DNA of 34,136 bases, from assembly GCF_011045075.1 (NCBI RefSeq), contig NZ_JAAKZZ010000018.1, positions 1-34,136 of the forward strand. Reading direction: 5' to 3'. Of this stretch, positions 14,836 through 26,035 are shown in pieces. Every line of letters starts with the position of its first letter. Positions within the stretch are counted from its first letter, which is position 1. Below the pieces are notes generated by a model. The model searched no databases, had not been told where the DNA came from, and was given only the letters and a program-made list of their open reading frames with translations. This DNA is from Streptomyces boncukensis (GTDB taxonomy: Bacteria; Actinomycetota; Actinomycetes; Streptomycetales; Streptomycetaceae). The position numbers and the translations under genes were made by a program.

Positions 14836-15711
14836 ATGGAGCTGTACCAGCTCCGCTACTTCCGGGCCGTCGCCGAGGCCGGGCACATGGGGATGGCAGC
14901 GAGCCGGCTCGCGGTCTCGCAGTCGGCGGTCAGCCGGGCGGTCGCGCAGCTCGAACAGGAGCTGGGCGTGGCGCTGTTCACCCGCAGAGGCCGGGTCATC
15001 GAGCTCAACCGGTTCGGCGGCGACTTCCTCGTCACCGCGCGCGAGACCCTGGCCCGCCTGGACCGGGGCGCCGCGGGCGTACGGGAGCTGGCGGGCGAGG
15101 ACAGCGGCAGCGTGGCGCTGGGCTTCCTGCACCAGCTGGGCGCCGTCACCGTGCCCGAGCTGATCCGCCGCCACCGGGAACGGCGGCCCGGCGTGGGCTA
15201 CGCGCTGCGGCAGGGCTCCGGACGCGGCGTGGTGCAGGACCTGCTGGACGGGAGCACCGACCTCTGCCTCACCGTTCCCGGCCTCTTCGACCCGGGCGGC
15301 GCCGTGCGCTGGCACGAGCTCTTCGAGCAACCGCTGCGGCTGGCCGTCCCGCGCGGCCACCGGCTCGCCCGGCGGGCGCCGGTCGACTTCGCGGAGCTGG
15401 CGGACGAGCCCGTCGTCCTGCTCACGGCGGACCACACGCTGCGCGCGATCTTCGACGCGGCCTGCGAGCGGCACGGCGTCCGCCCCCGGGTGGCCTTCGA
15501 GGGCACCGACGTCAATACGCTGCGCGGCCTCATCGGCGCCGGCATCGGCCTCGGCCTGCTGCCCGAGGAAGGGCCGACGCGGGAGGTCGAAGAGGTGCGG
15601 CTGGCCGACGCGAGCCTGGTCCGCCCGATTGCCCTGGGCTGGATCGAGGACCGCTACATGCCCCCGTCGTCAGCGGCCTTCCGGGAAACGGCGCTGCACA
15701 GCGCCCGGTGA
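14836..15711 (+). CDS. LysR family transcriptional regulator of the CoA-transferase operon
   Basis: A 291-residue LysR-type regulator. The N-terminal winged helix-turn-helix includes MAASRLAVSQSAVSRAVAQLE (20-40) and ELGVALFTRRGRVI; the effector-binding domain (about 90-285) contains the usual hinge and periplasmic-binding-like fold, with GLIGAGIGLGLLPEE near the second subdomain. The ATG at 14836 is preceded by AGAGGAGGGG. It is divergent from the CitE-MaoC-CoA-transferase operon, with 112 bp between starts. By position it should activate that operon in response to the pathway substrate or its CoA ester. In Yersinia and Pseudomonas a LysR protein divergent from ccl senses itaconate; the match is by arrangement, not by measured similarity. 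Confidence 0.93.
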   Translation: MELYQLRYFRAVAEAGHMGMAASRLAVSQSAVSRAVAQLEQELGVALFTRRGRVIELNRFGGDFLVTARETLARLDRGAAGVRELAGEDSGSVALGFLHQLGAVTVPELIRRHRERRPGVGYALRQGSGRGVVQDLLDGSTDLCLTVPGLFDPGGAVRWHELFEQPLRLAVPRGHRLARRAPVDFAELADEPVVLLTADHTLRAIFDAACERHGVRPRVAFEGTDVNTLRGLIGAGIGLGLLPEEGPTREVEEVRLADASLVRPIALGWIEDRYMPPSSAAFRETALHSAR

Positions 15712-15777
15712 GGGAGATGCCGGGCAGGGGCTGCCCCTCGCTGTGCCGTGCGGACTGCGGCTGCCGCCGTGGTTGCG

Positions 15778-15798
15778 CGCGCAGTTCCCCGCGCCCCT
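15778..15798. repeat. Dispersed intergenic repeat, copy 1
   Basis: The 21-base stretch starting CGCGCAGTTCCCCGCGCCCC is identical to 25984-26004. Here it lies between the convergent LysR and DUF2550 genes, just after a small GGGCAG/CTGCCC hairpin (15722-15736). I recall this motif as very common between genes in Streptomyces genomes; its function is unknown. Confidence 0.75.
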
Positions 15799-15813
15799 GA
15801 AGCGCCCGCCCGG

Positions 15814-16284
15814 CTAGGCTACGTTTACGCGCTGGCCGGGCGGTGCGGCCTCCAGCCAGGCCAGAAAGCCGGTGAGCGCGTCCTCGCTCAGCGCCAGCTC
15901 CACCCGCACCGGCGGGCCGGACTCCCCGCCGCCCACGGCGCAGGCGAGCACCACCGCGTCCGAGAGCAGCGCCACCTCCTCCTCGCCGTGCGGCGCACGC
16001 CGCTCCAGGACGTCGATGGCCCCGCGCACCAGTTGGCGGCGGGGCCGAAGAGCGTAGGAGAAGACGCGGAACCATTCGATGCGGTCGCCGTTGTAGCGGG
16101 CGATGCCGTATGCCCAGCCTTTTCCGGTGGGCTCGGCCGCCTCCGCCTCGGAGACGTCCCAGCGCAGATTGCAGTCGAACGTTCCTCCAGAGCGCTGGAC
16201 CAGCCGGCGCCGCACCCCGAAGGCGAAGAGTCCCGCCACCGCCAGCAGGACGACCACGCCGCACAGCAGCAGAGCGAGGACCAT
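15814..16284 (-). CDS. DUF2550 family membrane-anchored protein
   Basis: A 156-residue protein with one N-terminal transmembrane helix (about residues 2-22, LALLLCGVVVLLAVAGLFAF) and a cytoplasmic domain rich in aromatic and charged residues (GWAYGIARYNGDRIEWFRVF, then YALRPRR and a C-terminal helix). It matches the actinobacterial DUF2550 family, which regularly follows the ATP synthase operon; function unknown. The ATG at 16284 lies nine bases after GAGGAGG; the GTG at 16290 is only three bases away and is less likely, though it would add just two residues. It is separated from atpC by a strong terminator, so it likely has its own promoter. Confidence 0.9.
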   Translation of the reverse strand: MVLALLLCGVVVLLAVAGLFAFGVRRRLVQRSGGTFDCNLRWDVSEAEAAEPTGKGWAYGIARYNGDRIEWFRVFSYALRPRRQLVRGAIDVLERRAPHGEEEVALLSDAVVLACAVGGGESGPPVRVELALSEDALTGFLAWLEAAPPGQRVNVA

Positions 16285-16345
16285 CTTCACCGACCTCCTC
16301 GCTTCACTCGTCGCACTCCGTGTGCGGCTCTTCGTATGTATGGCT

Positions 16346-16391
16346 TCAGCCGCGGACGGTCCCGGAGAGCTCCGGGACCACCCGCGGCTGA
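16346..16391 (-). terminator. Large hairpin terminating the ATP synthase operon
   Basis: TCAGCCGCGG (16346-16355) pairs with CCGCGGCTGA (16382-16391), and inside it GGTCCCGGA (16358-16366) pairs with TCCGGGACC (16371-16379), with a 2x2 internal loop and a 4-base loop. It follows the atpC stop by 25 bases and would end the operon transcript. Confidence 0.88.
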
Positions 16392-16416
16392 GTGTGGTCG
16401 TACGCGCCGTACGGCG

Positions 16417-16800
16417 TCAGCGCACGGCCGTCACCGCTCGCAGCCGGACGTCGGCGCGCTTCTCCGCGTAGGCGTCCGCCTGGGACTTGGCCCGCTCCAG
16501 CGCGCGCTCGGCGCGCTGGACGTCGATCTCGTCCGTCAGCTCCGCGATCTCCGCGAGCAGCGAGAGCTGGTTGTCCGCGAACGAGATGAAGCCGCCGTGC
16601 ACCGCGGCGACGACGGTGCCGTCGCCGCTCTCGCCGGTGGTGCGGATGGTGACGGGGCCGGACTCCAGCACGCCGAGCAGCGGCTGGTGGCCGGGCATGA
16701 CACCGATATCACCCGACGAGGTGCGCGCGACGACCAGGCTGGCCTCGCCCGACCAGACCTTGCGGTCGGCGGCGACCAACTCGACGTGCAGCTCAGCCAC
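16417..16800 (-). CDS. atpC: F1Fo ATP synthase epsilon subunit
   Basis: Epsilon subunit of the F1 sector, part of the central stalk that couples rotation and inhibits ATP hydrolysis. The 127 residues comprise the N-terminal beta-sandwich (AELHVELVAADRKVWSGEAS, GDIGVMPGHQPLLGVLESG) and the C-terminal helical pair (about 88-127) starting ADNQLSLLAEIAELTDEID. The start is the GTG at 16800, preceded by AGAGGAG at good spacing; the frame extends upstream but lacks conserved sequence. Last gene of the nine-gene atp operon, 85 bp after atpD, and followed by the operon terminator. Confidence 0.96.
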   Translation of the reverse strand: MAELHVELVAADRKVWSGEASLVVARTSSGDIGVMPGHQPLLGVLESGPVTIRTTGESGDGTVVAAVHGGFISFADNQLSLLAEIAELTDEIDVQRAERALERAKSQADAYAEKRADVRLRAVTAVR

Positions 16801-16885
16801 TGTGGCTCCTCTAACTGGGATGGAGAAAGGATACGGGGTGCACGGGCGGGCGCGCGCACGGGTACGCGCGCCCTGCCGCACGGCG

Positions 16886-18340
<1,455 letters not shown>

Positions 18341-19288
18341 TTAGCGGTCACTCCCCGCGTTAGCGTCAGCCAGCGCGCTCGCGCCACCGACGATCTCGCT
18401 GATTTCCTGGGTGATGTCGGCCTGGCGGGCCGCGTTGGCAAGCCGCGTCAGCGACTTGATGAGGTCCTCGGCGTTGTCGGTCGCCGACTTCATCGCCCGG
18501 CGGGTGGCGGCGTGCTTGGAGGCCGCCGCCTGGAGCAGGGCGTTGTAGATCCGGGACTCGACATACCGCGGCAGCAGCGCGTCGAGGACGTCCTCGGCCG
18601 AGGGCTCGAAGTCGTACAGCGGAAGGATCTCGGGGCCGCCGCGCTTGATGGCGCCCTCGATCACCTCGGCCGACTCCGCCGCGGTCTTGGTGAAGGTGAG
18701 CGGCAGCATCCGGTTGTCCACCGGGGTCTGCGTCATCATCGAGACGAACTCGGTGTAGACGATGTGCAGCTCGTCCACGCCGTCCTTGGCCCCGGTGTCC
18801 GCCTTGATCGCCTCGATCAGCGGCGCCGCGACGGCCTTGGCGTCCGCGTACGACGGCTCGTCGGTGAAGCCCGTCCACGACTGCTTGACCGCGCGCTCGC
18901 GGAACCGGTAGTAGGCGACGCCCTTGGAGCCGACGATGTAGTTGACGACTTCCTTGCCCTCGCCGATGAGGCGGTTGGTGAGCTGGTCCGCCGCCTTGAT
19001 GGCGTTGGAGTTGTACCCGCCCGCGAGACCGCGATCGCTCGTGATGAGCAGCACGGCGGCCCGGGTGGGGCGCTCCACCTCGGTGGTGAGCCAGTGCTGC
19101 ACGCCAGACCCCTGGGCCACGGCGGTGACCGCGCGGGTCAGCTCCGTCGCGTACGGCTCGGAGGCCGCCACCCTGCGCTGCGCCTTGACGATGCGCGAGG
19201 CGGCGATCATCTCCATCGCCCTGGTGATCTTCTTGGTCGCAGTGACGGATTTGATCCGCCGCTTGTAGACCCTGAGCTGGGCACCCAT
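18341..19288 (-). CDS. atpG: F1Fo ATP synthase gamma subunit
   Basis: Gamma subunit, the rotating shaft within the alpha3beta3 ring, 315 residues. The N-terminal helix [20 protein letters not shown] continues [17 protein letters not shown], the Rossmann-like middle carries [16 protein letters not shown], and the C-terminal helix carries [29 protein letters not shown]. The ATG at 19288 lies two bases after the atpA stop. The gene ends in TAA, unusual in this GC-rich DNA but typical where stop and next start abut. The central insert is slightly longer than in enteric bacteria, as in other actinobacteria. Confidence 0.97.
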   Translation of the reverse strand: MGAQLRVYKRRIKSVTATKKITRAMEMIAASRIVKAQRRVAASEPYATELTRAVTAVAQGSGVQHWLTTEVERPTRAAVLLITSDRGLAGGYNSNAIKAADQLTNRLIGEGKEVVNYIVGSKGVAYYRFRERAVKQSWTGFTDEPSYADAKAVAAPLIEAIKADTGAKDGVDELHIVYTEFVSMMTQTPVDNRMLPLTFTKTAAESAEVIEGAIKRGGPEILPLYDFEPSAEDVLDALLPRYVESRIYNALLQAAASKHAATRRAMKSATDNAEDLIKSLTRLANAARQADITQEISEIVGGASALADANAGSDR

Positions 19289-19290
19289 GC

Positions 19291-20862
<1,572 letters not shown>

Positions 20863-20910
20863 CTGGGTTCCCTGCTCTCCTCGTTGGGCCCGTTGTCACA
20901 CTTCGGGGGG

Positions 20911-20959
20911 CTTGGGGGTCGTCCCCCAAAGACTGCTCTGTACGGCCCAACTCGGGCCG
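20911..20959 (-). other. Two hairpins in the atpH-atpA gap
   Basis: TTGGGGG (20912-20918) pairs with CCCCCAA (20923-20929) around TCGT, and CGGCCC (20943-20948) pairs with GGGCCG (20954-20959) around AACTC. Both lie inside the atp operon transcript, between the atpH stop and the atpA start. They could stabilise or process the mRNA or tune expression between the two parts of the operon. Confidence 0.6.
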
Positions 20960-20967
20960 CTGTCGTG

Positions 20968-20993
20968 CTTGTTGAGTTGGCTTGTTGAGTTGG
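20968..20993. repeat. 13-bp tandem repeat in the atpH-atpA gap
   Basis: CTTGTTGAGTTGG occurs twice in direct succession (20968-20980 and 20981-20993), right after the atpH stop in the direction of transcription. It is less GC-rich than its surroundings and lies beside two hairpins. Confidence 0.85.
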
Positions 20994-20996
20994 TGG

Positions 20997-21812
20997 TCAG
21001 CCGGCCATACGGCGCTGCGCCTCGTCGATACGGTCCGCGATCGAACCGTTGATCACCTCGTCGCCGATGCGCACCGTGACCCCGCCGAGGACCTCGGGGT
21101 CCACGTCGAGGTTGAGGTGCACCTGCCGCCCGTACAGCTTGGCGAGGGCGGCCCCGAGGCGCTGCCGCTGCTGATCCCTGAGCGGCACCGCCGAGGTGAC
21201 CACGGCAACCGAGCGGTTGCGGCGCTCCGCGGCCAGCTTCGAGAGGGCCTCCAGCCCTCCCTCCAGGCTACGTCCCCGCGGCTGGGTCACAAGGCGGGTC
21301 ACCAGCCGCTCCGTGGCGGGCCTGGCCCGGCCCCCGAGCAGGCCGTGCAGCAGCCCCGCCTTGGCCTCGGCCGGGGCCGTGCGGCTGGTCAGCGCGGAGC
21401 GGAGCTCGGACGAGGAGGAGACGGTCCGGGAGAACCGGAACAGCTCGTCCTCGACCTCGTCCAGCGAGCCGTCCCGCTCGGCGGCGACGAGGTCGGCGGC
21501 GTCCGCCAGCTCCTCGACCGCGTCGCACAGGTCGCGCGGGGAGGACCAGCGGGCCCGGACCATGCCGGAGACCAGGTCCACGGCGGCGCCGCCGAGCTGA
21601 CCGCCGAGTACCCGCGCGACCAGCTGCGCCTTGGCCTCGCCGTCCTGCGCCGGGTCGGTGAGGACCCGGCGCAGCGACACCTCGCGGTCCAGGAGCGCGG
21701 TGACGGCGGCGAGCTCGTCGGCCAGCCGGGCCGCGTCGACCGGCGTGTTGTCGGTCAGCGCGGCCAGGCTCTCCCGCGCGGCGGCCAGGGCCTCGCGGCT
21801 CGCTCCGTTCAT
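20997..21812 (-). CDS. atpH: F1Fo ATP synthase delta subunit
   Basis: Delta subunit, linking the peripheral stalk (b) to the top of F1, 271 residues. This is longer than the roughly 180 of E. coli OSCP-type delta, as usual in Streptomyces. The N-terminal helical bundle starts NGASREALAAARESLAAL; the conserved C-terminal part includes SAVPLRDQQRQRLGAALAKL and the family signature VDPEVLGGVTVRIGDEVING, ending SIADRIDEAQRRMAG. The ATG at 21812 overlaps the atpF stop as ATGA, so translation is coupled. Delta is separate from b, unlike the fused b-delta of mycobacteria. Confidence 0.97.
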   Translation of the reverse strand: MNGASREALAAARESLAALTDNTPVDAARLADELAAVTALLDREVSLRRVLTDPAQDGEAKAQLVARVLGGQLGGAAVDLVSGMVRARWSSPRDLCDAVEELADAADLVAAERDGSLDEVEDELFRFSRTVSSSSELRSALTSRTAPAEAKAGLLHGLLGGRARPATERLVTRLVTQPRGRSLEGGLEALSKLAAERRNRSVAVVTSAVPLRDQQRQRLGAALAKLYGRQVHLNLDVDPEVLGGVTVRIGDEVINGSIADRIDEAQRRMAG

Positions 21813-22390
21813 CGGCTCGCCCCGCTCTCCGCGCCGTCGGATCCGGCGGTGCTGTCGGCCTTGGCCTCCAGCTCGTCCAGGAACCGGTCGATGGTGCGGC
21901 TCTGCCGGGCGTGCTCCTCCAGGGACTCGCCGACCAGCTTGCCCGCCAGCTCGGTGGCGAGCTGGCCGACGTCCTGCCGGAGCGTCTGCGCGGCCTGCTT
22001 GCGGTCGGCCTCGATCTGGGCGTGGCCAGCGGCGATGATCTCCTCACGCTGCCGCTGGCCCTCCGCGCGCATCTCGGCGATCAGCGCGGCGCCCTGCTCC
22101 TGGGCGTCGGCCCGCAGCCGGGCCGCCTCATGGCGGGCCTCGGCGAGCTGGTCCTTGTACTGCTGGAGGACCTCGGCCGCTTCCTGCTGGGCCGCGTCGG
22201 CCTTCTCGATGCCGCCCTCGATGGCTTCACGGCGCTCGTCCAGAACCTTGTTGATGCTCGGGAGGAGCTTCTTCCACAGGAAGAAGAAGACGATGGCGAA
22301 TGCGATCAGGCCGATGACGAGCTCTGGGATCGGCGGAACGAGCGGGTTCTGCGGAACCTCGGTCTCCGCCATGTGTACCAGGGCGATCAC
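21809..22390 (-). CDS. atpF: F1Fo ATP synthase b subunit
   Basis: b subunit of Fo, the membrane-anchored peripheral stalk, 193 residues. One transmembrane helix (about 25-43, ELVIGLIAFAIVFFFLWKK) is followed by a long charged amphipathic helix that dimerises (about 45-180), ending SRTIDRFLDELEAKADS. The GTG at 22390 is chosen over the ATG at 22372 because GGAAGG lies seven bases before it and nothing suitable precedes the ATG; the extra MIALVH resembles the N-terminus of other Streptomyces b subunits. Overlaps atpH by four bases. Confidence 0.96.
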   Translation of the reverse strand: MIALVHMAETEVPQNPLVPPIPELVIGLIAFAIVFFFLWKKLLPSINKVLDERREAIEGGIEKADAAQQEAAEVLQQYKDQLAEARHEAARLRADAQEQGAALIAEMRAEGQRQREEIIAAGHAQIEADRKQAAQTLRQDVGQLATELAGKLVGESLEEHARQSRTIDRFLDELEAKADSTAGSDGAESGASR

Positions 22391-22432
22391 GTCAGTGCCT
22401 TCCGTCGGAATTCAGGTGGTTCGCTCGGTATG

Positions 22433-23574
<1,142 letters not shown>

Positions 23575-23754
23575 CGCTAGCTCCTTCTGCGTGGCACATA
23601 AATACGGCTACCTCGTTGTGTCGGCACGGCGCGCTGCCGCGGAACGGCACTGGTCTGTGTCTTGCAAAGTCTGACGATTCAGGGGGCGGCGGCTATCAGG
23701 AGGCGAAAATGTCCGTTCCGTCCCGTGGAACGCGACATGCTCGGCCGCCGGGAT

Positions 23755-23768
23755 CTGCGGCGCCGCAG
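23755..23768. repeat. Perfect 14-bp palindrome in the atpI-atpB gap
   Basis: CTGCGGCGCCGCAG is fully self-complementary and lies in the 266-bp gap between atpI and atpB. A second small dyad, CGTTCC (23714-23719) with GGAACG (23727-23732), is close by. The rest of the gap shows no gene. The role of these elements is unknown; they may be mRNA structure. Confidence 0.5.
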
Positions 23769-23840
23769 TTGGCACCGGACGATAGCAGTTACTCGAACGC
23801 CCGCTTATCCCGCCCCTACGTGTCCGGGAGGTCCCTCGCG

Positions 23841-24284
23841 TCACGAATTGGCCCCCGAGGTGGCGGCCTTCGCGTCGCCCCCCGCGGCGGACTCGGGCTC
23901 CACATACATGATCTTTGCCTTGAGATACGCCCTGCCCTGCGCGACGACCCACACAACGGTCGCGCCGAGCAGGGTGAAGGCGAAGGTGTCGGTGTCGAAG
24001 AGGGTCGTATCCCGGAACACCACGAGAACGACGAACAGCAGCAGGATCTGCACCAGGTAGAGCAGCAGGCCCATCGCCTGGAAGAGATGCGGCAGGGACC
24101 GCGCGGTGCGCTGGAGGACGAACAGGCCCATCCCCATGAAGAGGATCACCACGAGTGCTCCGGCCGCCGCGCCGATCGCCCCCTTGCCGCCGGCGAACAC
24201 GCCGCTGGTGGCCGCGGCCACCATGCCGGCCGCGGCAGTGGGGACGGCGCAGTGCGACAGCATGCGGGCGTCGTTCGACTGCAT
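23841..24284 (-). CDS. atpI: ATP synthase protein I
   Basis: AtpI-type small membrane protein, 147 residues with four helices: about 14-31, 37-57, 68-90 and 100-117 (FAFTLLGATVVWVVAQGR). In other bacteria AtpI helps assemble the c ring or acts in Mg supply, and is not part of the final enzyme. The ATG at 24284 has GGAG seven bases upstream. It is first in the atp operon, separated from atpB by 266 bp; its own 251-bp upstream region contains a Rex-type operator. The protein is less conserved than the others, so identification rests on size, helices and position. Confidence 0.92.
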   Translation of the reverse strand: MQSNDARMLSHCAVPTAAAGMVAAATSGVFAGGKGAIGAAAGALVVILFMGMGLFVLQRTARSLPHLFQAMGLLLYLVQILLLFVVLVVFRDTTLFDTDTFAFTLLGATVVWVVAQGRAYLKAKIMYVEPESAAGGDAKAATSGANS

Positions 24285-24404
24285 GGGGGTGCTCCGCAGA
24301 ATCGGGGTCTTCTGTCGTCGGGTGACGAGACTATCCCCGGCATGAGGACTCCGCCTCGCACCGAAGGGCCTGAGCGGGGAGGCCGTTCGGCAGGTCACCG
24401 GGTT

Positions 24405-24422
24405 TAGTGAACGCTATCACAA
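24405..24422. promoter_or_regulatory. Rex-type operator upstream of atpI
   Basis: TAGTGAACGCTATCACAA matches the Rex operator form TTGTGAA-N4-TTCACAA except at two positions. Rex is the NADH/NAD+-sensing repressor of respiratory genes in S. coelicolor. The site lies about 120 bases before the atpI start and could link ATP synthase expression to redox state. Confidence 0.65.
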
Positions 24423-24535
24423 ACTATTTGATGAGGTCTTTACCTACTTCGTGTGCTGCCCGTCACACGGAGGGGTTGGGGACGGCCTGGCCCATTGACG
24501 GCTCAAGCGGCGTCCGGTATGCGCCGGTTGCCCCG

Positions 24536-25849
24536 TCACCGGCGGCTCTCGACCGAACGGGAGTTGCCCGACTCCTCCCGCGCCCCCAGCGCCGTGGCCC
24601 CGTGCAGCCCGGCCAGCGCCGGTTCGCGCGCATCCTCCGGCTCCCCCTCGGCCGGGGCCTGAGCGGCGGAGTGCATACGCTGCCGACGTCGGTACCGAGG
24701 CGGAACCAGGGCGTACGCCCAGCGCGGAACCCGGGGCGTGAAGCGCGGCAGCAGCAGGACGACCAGCCCGACGGCGCTCAGCAGCACGATGGTGAGCACG
24801 ATCACCAGGCTGGAGGACTGCACCGAGAAGGCCACAGCGCCGAACGCGATCAGCGCCGCCCAGAAGTACATGATCAACACCGCGCGGCTGTGCGAGTGGC
24901 CGATCTCCAGCAGCCGGTGGTGCAGATGGCCCCGGTCGGCGGCGAACGGCGACCGCCCGTTCCAGGTGCGCCGCACGATCGCCAGGACCAGGTCGATGAA
25001 CGGCACCGCGATGATCGTCAGCGGCAGCATCAGCGGCATATAGAGCGGAAGGCTCATATGCACCGCGCCGCGCTCCGAGCCCGCGTTCTCCGCCAGCAGG
25101 TCCGGGTCCACCTGGCCGGTGATCGAGACCGCGCCCGCGGCCAGCACCAGGCCGATCAGCATCGACCCGGAGTCCCCCATGAAGATCCGCGCGGGGTGCA
25201 TGTTGTGCGGCAGGAAGCCCAGGCACATGCCCATCAGCACGGCGGCGAAGAGCGTGGCGGGGGACGCGCCCTCGAAGCCGTAGCCGTACCACATCCGGTA
25301 CGCGTACATGAAGAACGCCGTGGCGGCGATGCAGACCATCCCCGCGGCGAGCCCGTCCAGCCCGTCCACGAAGTTCACGGCGTTGATCGTGATCACGACC
25401 ACCGCCACGGTGAGCAGCGTGCCCTGGAGCGGGGTCAGCGCCACGTTCCCCACCCCCGGCACCGGCAGCCACAGAATGGTCAGGCCCTGGAGCACCATCA
25501 CACCGGCGGCGATCATCTGCCCGCCCAGCTTGACCAGCGCGTCCACGCCCCACTTGTCGTCCAGGACGCCGATCAGCCAGATCAGCCCGGCCCCGGACAG
25601 CAGCGCCCGGGGTTCGTCGGAAAGGGTGAAGGACTTCCCGATGTTCGTCAGTTGCGCGGCCACCAGCAGCCCGGCGCACAGCCCGAAGAACATCGCGATC
25701 CCGCCCAGCCGGGGAGTCGGCTCCCGGTGCACGTCGCGGGCCCGCACAGGAGGCGCTGCGCCCGCCGCGATGGCGAACTTCCGCACCGGCCCGGTCAGCA
25801 GATACGTGACCGCGGCCGTGACGCACAGCGTCAGCAGGTATTCCCGCAC
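24536..25849 (-). CDS. MraY/WecA-family undecaprenyl-phosphate sugar-1-phosphate transferase
   Basis: Polytopic membrane enzyme of 437 residues with about 11 helices, transferring a sugar-1-phosphate (GlcNAc-1-P in WecA/TagO types) from a UDP-sugar to a polyprenyl phosphate, the first step of cell-wall polymer synthesis. Signatures: PTPRLGGIAMF (45-55), the DD pair Asp97-Asp98 in GVLDDKWG, NAVNFVDGLDGLAAG (156-170), PARIFMGDSGS (219-229) and the His-rich DRGHLHHRLLEIGHSHS. The C-terminal 60 residues are a cytosolic, polar tail. The GTG at 25849 follows GGGGAG. WecA/TagO-type rather than MraY because of the HLHHRL motif. It lies upstream of atpI on the same strand; linkage with the LytR-type gene nearby suits wall-polymer assembly. 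Confidence 0.95.
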   Translation of the reverse strand: MREYLLTLCVTAAVTYLLTGPVRKFAIAAGAAPPVRARDVHREPTPRLGGIAMFFGLCAGLLVAAQLTNIGKSFTLSDEPRALLSGAGLIWLIGVLDDKWGVDALVKLGGQMIAAGVMVLQGLTILWLPVPGVGNVALTPLQGTLLTVAVVVITINAVNFVDGLDGLAAGMVCIAATAFFMYAYRMWYGYGFEGASPATLFAAVLMGMCLGFLPHNMHPARIFMGDSGSMLIGLVLAAGAVSITGQVDPDLLAENAGSERGAVHMSLPLYMPLMLPLTIIAVPFIDLVLAIVRRTWNGRSPFAADRGHLHHRLLEIGHSHSRAVLIMYFWAALIAFGAVAFSVQSSSLVIVLTIVLLSAVGLVVLLLPRFTPRVPRWAYALVPPRYRRRQRMHSAAQAPAEGEPEDAREPALAGLHGATALGAREESGNSRSVESRR

Positions 25850-25983
25850 GTGCTCCCCTGGGTTCTCAGTGACCTCGGCAAGACTTCTGGTGCCACAGCG
25901 TAGAGCCTGACCGGCGCGGACCGCACCGATCAGTGATCTGCCCCTGAGCGTACTTCGCGGTCCGCGGGCGCATACTGGCTGGT

Positions 25984-26012
25984 CGCGCAGTTCCCCGCGC
26001 CCCTTCGGGGCG
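25984..26012. repeat. Dispersed intergenic repeat, copy 2, with hairpin
   Basis: 25984-26004 is identical over 21 bases to 15778-15798 (starts CGCGCAGTTCCCCGCGCCCC). Here the end of the repeat continues into a hairpin, CGCCCC (25998-26003), loop TTC, GGGGCG (26007-26012). It lies in the 186-bp gap between the LMW-PTP-like gene and the WecA-like gene and could act as a terminator. Confidence 0.75.
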
Positions 26013-26035
26013 ACACGGTTCGCGGCAGCCTGGCG

